NCBI RefSeq assembly: GCF_009296025.1
Contig: NZ_CP045178.1
Span: forward strand, 1,550,001 to 1,614,000
DNA: 64,000 nucleotides
From: Streptomyces tsukubensis
GTDB taxonomy: Bacteria; Actinomycetota; Actinomycetes; Streptomycetales; Streptomycetaceae
Reading direction: 5' to 3'
Shown here: in pieces, positions 18,192 through 27,656 of the stretch
Position numbering within the stretch: position 1 is the first letter of the stretch
Layout: each line of letters starts with the position of its first letter
Translations under genes and position numbers: made by a program
Notes under the pieces: model-generated
Told to the model about the DNA's origin: nothing
The model's input: only the letters and a program-made list of their open reading frames with translations
Databases searched by the model: none

Positions 18192-19100
18192 TCAGAAGAC
18201 GCTGACGCCGTAGGCGCTCAGGGCCTCGGTGACCGGCTGGAAGTACGTGACACCACCCGAGGTGCAGTTGCCGCTGCCGCCCGACGTCAGGCCGATGGCG
18301 GTGTTGCCGGAGTAGAGCGGGCCGCCGGAGTCGCCGGGCTCCGCGCACACGTTGGTGCGGATCATGCCGGTGACGATGCCGTCCGCGCCGTAGTTGACGG
18401 TGGCGTTGAGGCCGGTGACGGAACCGCTGTGCACACCGGTCGTGGACCCGCGCCGGGTCACGCTCATGCCGTTGGTGGCGTTGGCCGCGCCCGTGATGTC
18501 CACGCTGCCGACCGTGCCCTCCTTGGCGATCGTGGTGTTGGTGTACCTGACGATGCCGTAGTCGTTGCCCGGGAAGCTGGAGCCCGAGGTCGTACCGAGC
18601 ACGGTGGTGTGCGCGGAGTTCGACCACCACGTGGTGGCGCCGCTGGTGCAGTGCCCCGCGGTCAGGAAGTAGTAGGTGCTCCCGCTGCGGACGTTGAAGC
18701 CGAGGGAACAGCGCCAGCTACTGGCGTAGATGGCGTCGCCGCCGGAGATCAGCTTGGTGAACTTACCGGGGGTCCGCTCGATCTTCAGAGCGCCCGCGTT
18801 CTCGTCCGCCGCCGCCTTGATCTTCGCGATCTCGGCCGCGGAGACGGTGCTGTCCGCGGTGACCACGAGCCGGTTGGTCTTCGGGTCGATGTTCCACGCG
18901 GTGCCCGCCACGTCGGCGTCGAGTACCGCGTCACTCGCGGACTTGAGCTCGGCCGTGCTGTAGACGGTGTTCGTGGTGTTCTCGCCAGCGTGTGCCGCGG
19001 GTACGGCGAAGGCGGCAGCGGCCACGAGTCCTGTCGCCACGGCGGTCAGCCGGGTTCGTCTCGCTATGCCGCTACGGGGGGTGGTGCGCTTGATCCTCAC
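18192..19100 (-). CDS. sprB: streptogrisin B-like serine protease precursor
   Basis: The 302-residue precursor matches the classic Streptomyces griseus protease B architecture: signal peptide ending AAHAG, a propeptide of about 75 residues, and a mature domain starting [14 protein letters not shown]. The catalytic elements are [13 protein letters not shown] and [10 protein letters not shown]; the mature C-terminus [11 protein letters not shown] is nearly that of SGPB. The enzyme should be a broad-specificity secreted protease, autoprocessed on export. GTG 19100 is chosen for its upstream GGAGG and because the signal peptide (RIKRT) starts there; the frame upstream is not protein-like. Confidence 0.94.
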   Translation of the reverse strand: MRIKRTTPRSGIARRTRLTAVATGLVAAAAFAVPAAHAGENTTNTVYSTAELKSASDAVLDADVAGTAWNIDPKTNRLVVTADSTVSAAEIAKIKAAADENAGALKIERTPGKFTKLISGGDAIYASSWRCSLGFNVRSGSTYYFLTAGHCTSGATTWWSNSAHTTVLGTTSGSSFPGNDYGIVRYTNTTIAKEGTVGSVDITGAANATNGMSVTRRGSTTGVHSGSVTGLNATVNYGADGIVTGMIRTNVCAEPGDSGGPLYSGNTAIGLTSGGSGNCTSGGVTYFQPVTEALSAYGVSVF

Positions 19101-19522
19101 GTGGTTCCTCCAAAGGGGAATCGAGGGCCCGGGAGTGGGGTCGGGCCGTGAGGCGCAGCCAAGGGAGGGTCCCGGATTCCGGATACGCCGTGCCCCTGAC
19201 AAGCGCTGCACGGGAGTTTCGAGCACCACCGCTGAGTCCACAAGGGCATATTTCGGCCGGGCTTGCCGCCGCCCGTTCGTGCCCCTGTGACGCGAGTGCA
19301 CCCGTGGGAGAGACGTCTACGCGTGAGGCGTCCCCCGAGGGGGGTGCGATGCCTTCAGGCGGACCGATCGCGTCCGAAACCGTACGGAGAGGCCCACGGA
19401 CACGGTCCGGTCCTGCCCCCGCCCCTGTCCCTGCCCCTGCCCCGCCTCGGCGCGGCCCACCGCCCCACCGGCCACCGGCCACCGGCCACCGGCGCGGAGC
19501 CTCACCCGGGCGCGGAGATCGT
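19101..19522. other. promoter region of streptogrisin B-like gene and 3' flank of the monooxygenase gene
   Basis: No gene is seen on either strand. Four copies of the 7-mer CCACCGG lie at 19465-19492, and C-rich short repeats (CCCCTG) lie at 19415-19442. Confidence 0.5.
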
Positions 19523-20485
19523 TCACACGGAGCCGCCCACGACCCGATGGCGGACGACGGCGGCGTGGCGTTCGAGCCCCAGATGCTCCCGAAGGGTGCC
19601 GCCCGGATAGAAGGTACGGAAGAGCCCGCGGTGCTGGAGCAGCGCCACCGTCCCGTTGACGAACCGTTCGAGGTCCCTGTGCGGCTCCACGGGGGTGATG
19701 TGGAAGCCGTCGACAGCGCCCACCCGGTGCCAGCAGCCGATCAGTTCGGCCAGGTCGACGGGGCCGCCCCGGTAGAGGGGACGGCCCTGGCCCCTCCCCC
19801 CGCGTGGGCCTCCCCCTCCGTGGTCGGGTCGCGCCGCGCCCTCGCCTCCGCCCAGGTCGACGGCGAGCGCGGCGAGGACCCGCAGGGCTTCGGGGTCCCT
19901 GCCGTGGGCCGCGGCCCTTTCGCGCAGTTCCTCGCGGACCGCTTCCGCGCTCTCCGGCGTGGCCGCGCCGACGAGTGCCACGTCGGCATGGGCGGCGGCC
20001 AGGGCGCGGACGTGCGGATCTGTGACGTCGACCACGGCCACGGGTCCGCCCCGCGGGGGCCTCGGTAAGCGGGCCGGTCCGGCCTCCGGCCGCCCGCCGG
20101 GCACTTCGAGCACCCAACCCGCGCGCCCCCCGCTCACCCGGTCGAGGGCGGCGGCGGTCTCAGGGAGCCGCAACGGATCAGCCTGCGCCGCCGTCAGCGT
20201 CGGCACCAGCCCGATCCGCCTGGTCCTCGGCGCGAGGCCGGCGAGGACGGACAGAACGGAGAGCGCTCCGGAGCCGGGGCCGGGGCCAGCGCCGAGGCCG
20301 GAGCCGCCGAAGGTATCACCGAGGGAATCACCGAAGGCGTCGCCGAGGGTGACGAAGTCGAGCATGCCCCGCTCCGCGAGTCCGGCGAGCGCGGCGAGAT
20401 CGGCGGGCGCGACGGGATCACCGCTGCCGCGCCCACCGATGGCGGCGGCGAGATGCGGCAGCCCTCGGCCGGCCTGTGCGGACAT
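19523..20485 (-). CDS. LLM-class flavin-dependent oxidoreductase
   Basis: The 320-residue protein has a luciferase-like monooxygenase fold: LAERGMLDFVTLGDAF near the start, the RTRRIGLVPT strand, LDRVSGGRAGWVLE, and a C-terminal HITP segment. Members of the NtaA/SnaA/YtmO group use reduced FMN and oxygen to cleave C-S or C-N bonds. At 320 residues it is shorter than the usual 400-450 of that group, with less in the middle. It is the last gene of the minus-strand transporter cluster; ATG 20485 has GGAAGG upstream. Context, with amino-acid ABC genes and an acetyltransferase, suggests oxidation of an N-acetyl S-substituted cysteine, as an inference. Confidence 0.83.
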   Translation of the reverse strand: MSAQAGRGLPHLAAAIGGRGSGDPVAPADLAALAGLAERGMLDFVTLGDAFGDSLGDTFGGSGLGAGPGPGSGALSVLSVLAGLAPRTRRIGLVPTLTAAQADPLRLPETAAALDRVSGGRAGWVLEVPGGRPEAGPARLPRPPRGGPVAVVDVTDPHVRALAAAHADVALVGAATPESAEAVREELRERAAAHGRDPEALRVLAALAVDLGGGEGAARPDHGGGGPRGGRGQGRPLYRGGPVDLAELIGCWHRVGAVDGFHITPVEPHRDLERFVNGTVALLQHRGLFRTFYPGGTLREHLGLERHAAVVRHRVVGGSV

Positions 20486-20600
20486 GGGGTTACTGCCTTC
20501 CTGACGGCGTGAAGTGCGGCGGTGGGGGCTGCACGAGGCGAAGACGGCGGCGCGCCGAGGCGACCAACAGCACGGGCTGCCCGTCGGGGTGGGAGGGGCC

Positions 20601-20687
20601 GATCCCCGGCTTGGGCAGCCCCTCCGGCCGATCCCCGGCTTGAGCAGACCCGCCGGCCGGTCTACGGCTTGGGCAGCCCCTCCGGGT
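20601..20687. repeat. 29-bp tandem triplication overlapping the 3' end of a binding-protein gene
   Basis: Three 29-base units (20601-20629, 20630-20658, 20659-20687) share the core CGGCTTGRGCAG. The third unit contains the last codons and the TAG stop of the gene ending at 20662; in the first two units the stop triplet position has changed to CCC. Confidence 0.85.
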
Positions 20688-21651
20688 TGATCTCCGACTT
20701 CTCGACCGCCTCGGCCGAGAGCCCCCAGCGCTTGAGGACCTTGGCGTACGACCCGTCGGCGATGACATGGTCGAGCGCGGCCGCGTAGGCGTCGGCGAGG
20801 CCGCTGCCCTTCTTCGTGGTGGCGGCGATCTTCCCCTGGAGCCGGTCGCCCGCGCCGGAGAGGCTGCCGATCACCTGCGACTGCTCCGCGGTGGCCACGT
20901 GGTAGGCGACGGTGGGGCTCGGGCCGAGGTAGGCGTCGATACGACCCGACTGGAGCGCCAGGTAGTAGTCGGTGTCCTTCTGGAAGTACTTGATGTCGAT
21001 GGGCTTCCTGCCCGCCTTCTTGTTCTGCTTGTCCCAGTCGACCAGGATCTTCTCCTGGTTGGTGCCCGAGGCGACGGCGACCGTGCGGCCCGCCAGGTCC
21101 GCGGGGCCCTTCACTCGCCACTTCGTAGGCTTCTTGGCCTCGAAGGCGATGTTGTCGAGGCGGTAGGTGGCGAAGTCGTACTTCTCCTTGCGCTCCTCGG
21201 TGACCGTGACGTTCGACAGCACACCGTCGAACTTGCCGCTGTCGAGGCCGACGAAGAGGTTCTCCCAGGAGACCTCCTCGAACTTCGGCCTGAGCCCGAG
21301 GACGTCCGCGATCAGGGTCGCGATGTCGATCTCGGAGCCGATACGGGTCTTGTCGTCCGAGGCGTAGAAGCCGAGCGGCGGCGAGGCGTCGGCGCTCCCG
21401 CCGAAACGCAGTGTGCCCCTGGACCGGATGGCGGCGGGCACTTCGGCGGCGATGGCGGCGACCTTCTTGACGTGGACGCGGTGCTGGTCGGGGCCGATGT
21501 TGATCCCCCCGGCCCGGTCGGCGCGGGCTGGGGAGCCGCCCCCGGCCCCCGCGCCCGTGGCCGCGTCGGTGTCACCGCCGCAGGCGCTGAGCACGGGTGC
21601 GGCGACGAGCGCGGCGAGAGAGAGGGCGAGAGTACGGCGACGGGCAGACAT
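20662..21651 (-). CDS. ABC transporter amino-acid-binding lipoprotein
   Basis: The 329-residue protein has a lipoprotein signal with lipobox LSAC near residue 23, a Gly/Ala linker, and a family 3 solute-binding domain (RFGGSADASPPLGFY, IGSEIDIATLIADVLG, FDGVLSNVTVTEER). This class binds polar amino acids or related compounds outside the membrane. It follows the ATPase gene by 73 bases and precedes the flavin monooxygenase. A second binding protein of the same family is encoded by the divergent arm of the cluster, so the two may share the permeases or bind different forms of the ligand. Confidence 0.92.
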   Translation of the reverse strand: MSARRRTLALSLAALVAAPVLSACGGDTDAATGAGAGGGSPARADRAGGINIGPDQHRVHVKKVAAIAAEVPAAIRSRGTLRFGGSADASPPLGFYASDDKTRIGSEIDIATLIADVLGLRPKFEEVSWENLFVGLDSGKFDGVLSNVTVTEERKEKYDFATYRLDNIAFEAKKPTKWRVKGPADLAGRTVAVASGTNQEKILVDWDKQNKKAGRKPIDIKYFQKDTDYYLALQSGRIDAYLGPSPTVAYHVATAEQSQVIGSLSGAGDRLQGKIAATTKKGSGLADAYAAALDHVIADGSYAKVLKRWGLSAEAVEKSEINPEGLPKP

Positions 21652-21724
21652 GGAAGCTCCATGGGTGGCGGGGCGGGCGACGGAAGGGGGCGAGCCGGTT
21701 CACTTGGCGGGCGTCGGCCCCCGC

Positions 21725-22570
21725 TCACAGCACCTTGGAGAGAAAGGCGCGGGTCCGCTCGTGGGCCGGGTGGTCGAGGACGGCCTCGGGCGTGCCCTGC
21801 TCGACGATGCGGCCCGCGTCCATGAAGACCACGGTGTCCGCGACCTCACGGGCGAAGCCGATCTCATGGGTGACGACGATCATCGTGGTGCCCTGCCGGG
21901 CCAGGCCCTTGATGACGTCGAGCACTTCCCCGACGAGTTCGGGGTCGAGGGCGGAGGTCGGTTCGTCGAACAGCAGCAGCTTCGGCTCCAGGGCGAGCGC
22001 CCGTGCGATGGCGACGCGCTGTTGCTGTCCGCCGGAGAGTTGCTTGGGGTACGAGTCGGCCCGGTCGGCGAGTCCGACCTTCTCCAGGAGCGCCTTCGCC
22101 GCTTCGACGGCCTCCTTGCGTGGTTTGCGCAGCGCGGAGACCGGCGCCTCGATGATGTTGTCGAGCACGGTCAGATGGGGGAAGAGGTTGAAGTTCTGGA
22201 AGACGAAACCGATCCGGGTGCGCTGCCTCAGCACCTCACGTTCACGGAGTTCGTAGAGCTTGTTCCCGGAGCGCCGGTAGCCCACCAGGGCGCCGTCCAC
22301 GCTGATCCAGCCGCTGTCCACCTTCTCCAGGTGGTTGATGGTCCGCAGCAGTGTGGACTTGCCCGAGCCGGAGGGGCCGAGGACGACGGTCACCTCCCCC
22401 GCGCGTACGGCGAGATCGATACCGCGCAGGACCTCCGTGGTGCCGAAGCTCTTGCGTACGCCCCTGACGTCGACCATGAACCCGCCTGAGCTGTCCTTGT
22501 TGATCCGGGTGTCGTTGCCGGGGGTGTCGTTGCCGGGGGTGTCCTGGGTCTCTGCCGCCGTCGCGCTCAT
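21725..22570 (-). CDS. amino-acid ABC transporter ATP-binding protein
   Basis: The 281-residue protein has Walker [10 protein letters not shown], signature LSGGQQQR, Walker [13 protein letters not shown] and the switch His in VVTHEIGF. It closely follows the GlnQ/HisP polar amino-acid uptake class. The ATG at 22570 overlaps the permease stop (ATGA). The first 30 residues are extra and contain a five-residue repeat (TPGND twice) encoded by a 15-bp duplication around 22511-22540. This is the only ATPase gene for the two permeases in the cluster. Confidence 0.95.
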   Translation of the reverse strand: MSATAAETQDTPGNDTPGNDTRINKDSSGGFMVDVRGVRKSFGTTEVLRGIDLAVRAGEVTVVLGPSGSGKSTLLRTINHLEKVDSGWISVDGALVGYRRSGNKLYELREREVLRQRTRIGFVFQNFNLFPHLTVLDNIIEAPVSALRKPRKEAVEAAKALLEKVGLADRADSYPKQLSGGQQQRVAIARALALEPKLLLFDEPTSALDPELVGEVLDVIKGLARQGTTMIVVTHEIGFAREVADTVVFMDAGRIVEQGTPEAVLDHPAHERTRAFLSKVL

Positions 22571-23457
22571 CGCGTGGCCCCTTTCGAGAAGTGTCGTTCC
22601 ACGTAGTGCTGGAGTACCGAGAGCACGGTGGTCAGGAGGATGTACCAGGCGGTGGCGACCATGAGCAGCGGTACGACCCGGCCGTTGCGTCCGTAGATGA
22701 CCTGGACCTGATAGAACAGCTCGCCGATCGCCATCACGGAGACGATGGAGGTGCCCTTGAAGAGGGAGATCACCTCGTTGGCGGCGTTGGGCAGGATCGA
22801 GCGCATCGCCTGGGGCAGCACGATCCTGCGGATCTGCCGCAGCCTGGGGATGCCGAGCGCCGCCGCCGCCTCCAACTGCCCGCTCTCCACGGCCAGCACG
22901 CCACCGCGCACGATCTCGGCGGCGTAGGCCGCCTGGTGCAGGGCGAGACCGAGTACGGCCGCGCTCATCGCCCCGACGAGCCCCATCGTGTCGAAGGAGA
23001 AGAAGCCGGGGCCGAAGGGCACACCGAACTGGAGCCGGTCGTAGAGGTAGGAGAGGTTGAACCAGAAGAGGAGTTGGACGATGAGCGGGATGGAGCGGAA
23101 CGCCCAGATGTAGCCGAAGGCGACGCCTTTGAGGAACGGGCTGGCCGAGAGCCGCATGAAGGCCAGCACGATACCGAGGGCGAAGCCGAGTGCCGTGCCG
23201 TAGACGGTGAGCTGGACGGTGACCCAGACCGCCTTGAGGATGACGTCTGCGGTGAAGAACCGCGCGAAGACCTCCCACTCCCAGCCGGTGTTGGTGGCGA
23301 AGCCGTGGGCGAACTGCGCGAGGACGACGACGGTCACCGCGATGGCGGCCCAGCGCCACGGATGCCGGACGGGCACCACTTCGAGGGCGCCGTAGTCGTC
23401 GGCGGCGCCGGACACCTGCGCCGTGGCGCCGAGGGTGGGATCGCTGGTCAGGGACAT
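22567..23457 (-). CDS. amino-acid ABC transporter permease
   Basis: The 296-residue protein has about five membrane spans and the HisM-type inner-membrane loop ([26 protein letters not shown]) that docks on the ATPase. The N-terminal 40 residues are cytoplasmic. It is translationally coupled to the ATPase gene downstream and separated by 159 bases from the FAD/NAD(P) gene upstream. A paralogous permease lies on the other side of that gene, suggesting a heterodimeric or duplicated membrane pore. Confidence 0.94.
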   Translation of the reverse strand: MSLTSDPTLGATAQVSGAADDYGALEVVPVRHPWRWAAIAVTVVVLAQFAHGFATNTGWEWEVFARFFTADVILKAVWVTVQLTVYGTALGFALGIVLAFMRLSASPFLKGVAFGYIWAFRSIPLIVQLLFWFNLSYLYDRLQFGVPFGPGFFSFDTMGLVGAMSAAVLGLALHQAAYAAEIVRGGVLAVESGQLEAAAALGIPRLRQIRRIVLPQAMRSILPNAANEVISLFKGTSIVSVMAIGELFYQVQVIYGRNGRVVPLLMVATAWYILLTTVLSVLQHYVERHFSKGATR

Positions 23458-23616
23458 GGGGTTCCTCTGGTGGGCGGGTGCGCGAGGACAGGACGCGGCG
23501 GGTGCGCGAAGGGTCCTGTCGGGTGGGGACCACGGGCGGCGGACCGCGCGGCCGGGCCCGGCGCGCTCCCGAAGGAGCGGGCGGGGCCGCGGCGGCGTCG
23601 GACGGTCCGCGTCGGG

Positions 23617-25413
23617 TCAGGCCGCGGAGGCCGGACACTCCAAGTCGCGCAGGAACCCGATGAGGGCGCGCGCGGTGGCGTCGTTCTGCCGGAAGGAGGG
23701 GCTGTTGGTGCGGGGTCTGGTGAACGCCCCCGCTCCGCGCGCGTCGGTGTGCGGGCCGAGTGCGAAGCGCCTGGGATGCGACCGGCCGCTCACGTCCCGC
23801 ACCCGTCCGTCGGCGGGTGCGACGGCGAGCAGTCCGTCCGCCGTGGAGAGCGCCCCTTCCGCGAACAGCTCCCGCAGCAGCGGATCGCGTACCCGGTCGG
23901 CGGTGGGCTGCGGCAGTCGCGCCTCGACGAGGGCGCGCGCCCGGAACGTGGCCCCTGGCACGGTCGTGGTGGTGGCGGCGAATCCGCCTGGCTCCGTGGT
24001 GATGGTCAGTCCCGCGCCGAGGAAGCGGACGACTCCGGCGCGGGAGAGGGCGAGGAGCTGTCGCAGCCGGGGTCCTGGCGGCCCCGAGGCGAGGAAGCTG
24101 AAGAACCCGTGCCACCAGGGGCCGATGTCCCCGAGCCGCATCAACTGGCCGTATACGGAGAGCAGTCCGAGGAAGACGGCCAGGTCGGGGCTGTGTGCCG
24201 GGTCGTGCCTGCGGTCGAGGTCGGTGGCGACGAGAGTGCGCAGGCCCTCCTGGAACTCCTCGTACGAAGCGTGGCGCACCTCGTGGAGCGGATGGTCGAG
24301 CGCGTCGAGGTCGAGCCGGTCGGCGGCGTCGGGTACGGCGGAGGCGACAAGGGCGTACAGCTCGGCGCTGAGCGGCTCGGCGGCCGCGTACTTCTCCTCG
24401 AAGTCCGCCCAGGCGATCCGCGTCCGCTCGGGGTGGACGGCGAAGAGCCGGTGGTAGTGGGCGAAGCCCAGTTCCTTGTCGACCAGGGGCCACACATCGC
24501 GCCGGAAGTCGAGCGGCCCCGGGCGGGCCAGCAGTTCGTCGGTCTGGGCGGGCCCGAGGAAGCGGGGCAGCGGCGGTCGTTCACCCTCCCACTGGTAGCC
24601 GATCTTCGAGTGGTAGGGCACTCCGCGCCGTGAACCGACGTGCAGGACGGGCTCGCGTCCGGAGGGGAGGTAGGTCAGCTCCCCGTCGTCCCCTTCCTCG
24701 TAGCGTCCGCCTCGCCCCTCTGTTAGCAGGACCATGAGGTCGATGAAGGCGAGCCCGAATCCGCGTACGAGGACGGGCTCACCAGGGGCGAGTGCCGACA
24801 GGTCGGTGTCGGCGGTGAAGTCGGGCGGCAGGTGGACCAGGCCGTCGCGCCGGGCGTGCGCGGCGAGGTGCCGCTGTTCCTCATCGAGTTCCGCGTCCTG
24901 GTGGCCGAGGGCGAGGACGACGAGGTCGGCGAGGAGCGGGCGGCTCTCCCCCTCGATCCACACCTGCTGCCTCCCGTCCCGCGGGCCGCTCACCCGGCTG
25001 GCCCTGGTGCGGTGCTCGTGGACCCGGACGTCGGAGGGGAGCGCGGAGACCGTCCGCTCGTACACCCATCGCAGATAGGCGCCCTGGTCGCGGCGGCCCG
25101 CGAAGGTCGCCCCCTCGATCTCCGCCCACTCGTGCAGGGTGGGCCCCGGCCTGACGGGCCCCTCGATCTCCACCGTGTCGTCGGTGAACATGGTGACGTC
25201 CTCGGCCATGGAGTTCATCCACAGCAGCGGCGACTGCTCCTGGCGCCATATCCGGCCGCCGCCGGGCGGGTAGGGGTCGATGAGGTGGATGTCGAGCCCT
25301 TCGGCTCCGTACGACCCGGCTCCGTACGGCTCGGACGCGTTGGCCGCGATGCGCTCAAGCAGCCCGACGGCGCGAGGACCTGCCCCGACGACGACCAGCG
25401 TGCGCGCCGTCAT
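23617..25413 (-). CDS. FAD/NAD(P)-binding protein, possible flavin monooxygenase or reductase
   Basis: The 598-residue protein opens with a dinucleotide-binding motif [16 protein letters not shown] and has GGGRIWR nearby. A second Gly-rich segment [14 protein letters not shown] lies near residue 227. This corresponds to the FAD-NAD(P)-binding family (PF13454-like) found in large single-component flavoproteins. The C-terminus ends [13 protein letters not shown]. It sits between two amino-acid permease genes, and its ATG at 25413 overlaps the stop of the upstream permease (ATGA), so it is part of the uptake operon. It could supply reduced flavin to the LLM enzyme or act on the imported compound itself; neither is shown by sequence. 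Confidence 0.85.
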   Translation of the reverse strand: MTARTLVVVGAGPRAVGLLERIAANASEPYGAGSYGAEGLDIHLIDPYPPGGGRIWRQEQSPLLWMNSMAEDVTMFTDDTVEIEGPVRPGPTLHEWAEIEGATFAGRRDQGAYLRWVYERTVSALPSDVRVHEHRTRASRVSGPRDGRQQVWIEGESRPLLADLVVLALGHQDAELDEEQRHLAAHARRDGLVHLPPDFTADTDLSALAPGEPVLVRGFGLAFIDLMVLLTEGRGGRYEEGDDGELTYLPSGREPVLHVGSRRGVPYHSKIGYQWEGERPPLPRFLGPAQTDELLARPGPLDFRRDVWPLVDKELGFAHYHRLFAVHPERTRIAWADFEEKYAAAEPLSAELYALVASAVPDAADRLDLDALDHPLHEVRHASYEEFQEGLRTLVATDLDRRHDPAHSPDLAVFLGLLSVYGQLMRLGDIGPWWHGFFSFLASGPPGPRLRQLLALSRAGVVRFLGAGLTITTEPGGFAATTTTVPGATFRARALVEARLPQPTADRVRDPLLRELFAEGALSTADGLLAVAPADGRVRDVSGRSHPRRFALGPHTDARGAGAFTRPRTNSPSFRQNDATARALIGFLRDLECPASAA

Positions 25414-26291
25414 GACCGCTCCGTACCGCGCGCATAGTGCCGCTCCACATAGTGCTGGCCGACGCTGAGGACCGAGGTGACCACGATGTACCAGATGGTC
25501 GCGACCAGCAGCAGCGGGATCACTTGGTAGGTGCGGTGGTAGACGAGTTGCACGGAGTAGAGCAGGTCCTCGACGGCGATGACGCTGACGATGGAGGTGC
25601 CTTTGAGCGTGCCGATCAGCATGTTCCCGGCCGGCGGCACGATCGAGCGCATGGCCTGGGGCAGGACGATCCTGCGCAGCCTGCGCCACCGGCCGAGCCC
25701 CAGTGACTGGGCGGCCTCGATCTGCCCCCTGTCCACGGAGAGCAGCCCTCCGCGCACCACCTCGGCGGCGTAGGCGGCCTCATGGAGGGTGAGCCCGATG
25801 ATGGCGACGGTGATGGGGCCGAGGAGGTTGACCGTGCGGACGGTCAGGAACTCGGGGCCGAAGGGAATACCGAGGCCGAGCCGGGGGTAGAGCGCGCCGA
25901 TGTTGAACCAGAAGAGCAGCTGCACGAGGATCGGCGTCGACCTGAAGAACCAGACGTAACCCCAGCTCACCCTGGTGAGAACGGGGTTGCTCGACAGCCT
26001 CGCGAGCGCGAGCAGGGTGCCGAGGACGAAACCGAGCACCATGACGACGGCGGTGAGCCAGAGGGTGAGCCCGAGGCCGCGCAGCACAGCGGTGGTGGCG
26101 AAGTAGTCGGCCACCACGTCCCACTGGAACGCCTTGTTGCGGGCGACGGAGTTGACCGCCATCGCGAGCAGCAGGACGACGAGTACCGCCGCTGTCCACT
26201 GTCCGGTACGCCGGACCGGGACGATGCGGGGCTGGGCGTCGGCTTCGCCCGGTGGGGCTACCGGGCGCTTGGTGAGTGTGTCGGAGGACAT
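25410..26291 (-). CDS. amino-acid ABC transporter permease (second copy)
   Basis: The 293-residue protein is a HisM-type permease, clearly paralogous to the permease at 22567-23457 (shared SIVSVIAVEDLLYSV and IPLLLVATIWYI regions, and the loop IEAAQSLGLGRWRR). About five membrane spans are present. It is the first gene of the minus-strand arm. ATG 26291 is chosen because the upstream frame is not permease-like. It overlaps the FAD/NAD(P) gene by four bases. Confidence 0.94.
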   Translation of the reverse strand: MSSDTLTKRPVAPPGEADAQPRIVPVRRTGQWTAAVLVVLLLAMAVNSVARNKAFQWDVVADYFATTAVLRGLGLTLWLTAVVMVLGFVLGTLLALARLSSNPVLTRVSWGYVWFFRSTPILVQLLFWFNIGALYPRLGLGIPFGPEFLTVRTVNLLGPITVAIIGLTLHEAAYAAEVVRGGLLSVDRGQIEAAQSLGLGRWRRLRRIVLPQAMRSIVPPAGNMLIGTLKGTSIVSVIAVEDLLYSVQLVYHRTYQVIPLLLVATIWYIVVTSVLSVGQHYVERHYARGTERS

Positions 26292-27077
26292 GCGAGGGCT
26301 CCGTGGATGCTGCGATCGAACACGGGTCTCGCCTTCACACGGTCCGCGCCCCTCAGCGCATCCCGCGTCCCCGAGATTACGGGGCCCTTTCGGTCCGCTG
26401 TCAAGGCTGTCCACACTATGAGCCGTTCGTCTCATGTCAGTTGACGGGAAACCGGATGCCTGTTCCACTTGTGCCCATGCTTGTACAGCAGTGGCTGGTC
26501 ACGCGCTCCCACATCGACTTCGGTCGCGTGTGGTCCGCGTCCTGTTCGGGGACCACCGCGATCGCGGCCTCCCGTCGAGCCTGACCCCCTGCCCCGCCCG
26601 CGCCACCGGCCGGGCGTCTCTCTGAGGCTCAGGACCCTCCCTTTCCGCGGTTCGCGCGCCTGACGGCCCGATACCGCTGTCGTCCCACGGGCCCCTGCCC
26701 GCGGGACCCGCGGCCTTCACCCACCCCGTTTCCGGGGACGGTCGGCCTGCCCTTCCTTCCTGCCTTCACCGCACCACCTCCCCTCGCGCACACCGCACCT
26801 GAACGTCTCCGCGTACACCGCACGTGAACGTTTTCCACGCGCACCGCACCTGAACGCTTCCAGGTACACCGCACGTGAACGCCTCCGCGTACACCGCACG
26901 TGAACGTCTCCACCCGCACCGCACCTCGCCCTTTCACGCCCACACCCGTCCCGTACCTCTCTCGCGCACGCACACCCCATGCGGACCTTTCCTCGGAGAG
27001 CCGGCGCAGGCCCGCCCGCCCCACGAGGCGAGGCGTACCGCGCCCCGCATCCCCACCCCACCTCCGGAAGGGCACGC
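26292..27077. other. divergent promoter region of the transporter cluster
   Basis: This 786-base gap separates the two arms of the amino-acid transporter cluster. It contains no gene I can support. The half nearer the acetyltransferase holds an array of degenerate 25-bp repeats (26785-26930); the half nearer the permease has somewhat lower GC (26330-26480), fitting a promoter. Confidence 0.6.
26785..26930. repeat. 25-bp degenerate direct repeats, five to six copies
   Basis: The core ACCGCACSTGAACG recurs five times at about 25-base spacing (for example at 26792 and 26817), with the flanks CGCGTACACC and TCTCC partly conserved and a sixth, eroded copy at 26913. Spacers are not unique sequences, so it is not a CRISPR array. 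The position between divergent operons fits an array of operator sites for a helically phased regulator, as an inference. Confidence 0.75.
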
Positions 27078-27656
27078 ATGACGTTCGCCCCCAGCCGTCG
27101 GCCGGCGCTGCCCGGCGACGGCCTCTCCGTGCACCACACCTCCGTCGACGACCCGCTGGTCCGGCCGATGCTCGATGAGCTGGCCCGTGAATATCGGGGC
27201 CGCTACGGGTCCGACCACGACCTGCACCGCTATCCGGCCGCCGAATTCGCCCCACCGGAAGGGGAGTTCCTGCTGCTGCTGGAGAACGGCGAAGCGGTCG
27301 CGGGCGGCGCCTACCGCCGTCACAGCCCGCTGACCGCCGAACTCAAACGCATCTGGACCCACTCGGAACACCGCCGAAGAGGTCTCGCGCGCCGAGTCCT
27401 GCTGGCCTTGGAGCAGTCGGCCGTGGCCGCCGGTTACCAGCGTCTCTACTTGACGACGGGGCCGCGTCAGCCCGAGGCGAAGGGGCTCTACCTGGCCTCC
27501 GGCTACCGGCCGCTCTTCGACCTGTCCGTCGATCCCGAGACCATCGGCCCGCTGCCCTTCGAGAAGGACCTGCCACCCGCGCCCGACGGCCCGAACGACG
27601 GCCCGCCGGTCCCGCCCGGCACCCCGCGACACGATCTGGAGACCCGTACCTCATGA
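27078..27656 (+). CDS. GNAT N-acetyltransferase
   Basis: The 192-residue protein has a single GNAT domain with the acetyl-CoA loop HRRRGLARRVLLALE near residue 97 and a short beta-bulge region GEFLLLLENGEAVAGGAYR. The C-terminal 20 residues are Pro-rich. ATG 27078 is chosen at the start of the recognisable fold. The stop overlaps the start of the following binding-protein gene (ATGA), so it belongs to the transporter cluster. In Bacillus ytmI and yxe operons a GNAT of this type N-acetylates S-substituted cysteine; the same role is an inference here. Confidence 0.85.
   Translation: MTFAPSRRPALPGDGLSVHHTSVDDPLVRPMLDELAREYRGRYGSDHDLHRYPAAEFAPPEGEFLLLLENGEAVAGGAYRRHSPLTAELKRIWTHSEHRRRGLARRVLLALEQSAVAAGYQRLYLTTGPRQPEAKGLYLASGYRPLFDLSVDPETIGPLPFEKDLPPAPDGPNDGPPVPPGTPRHDLETRTS

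Noticed and set aside
26785..26930. CRISPR array
   Set aside because: Repeats are imperfect and adjacent, spacers are missing, and no cas gene is nearby.
26629..27255. Minus-strand frame with repeated GAV/RCT-type peptides through the 25-bp array
   Set aside because: The peptide is a direct product of the tandem repeat, and the frame overlaps the divergent acetyltransferase gene.
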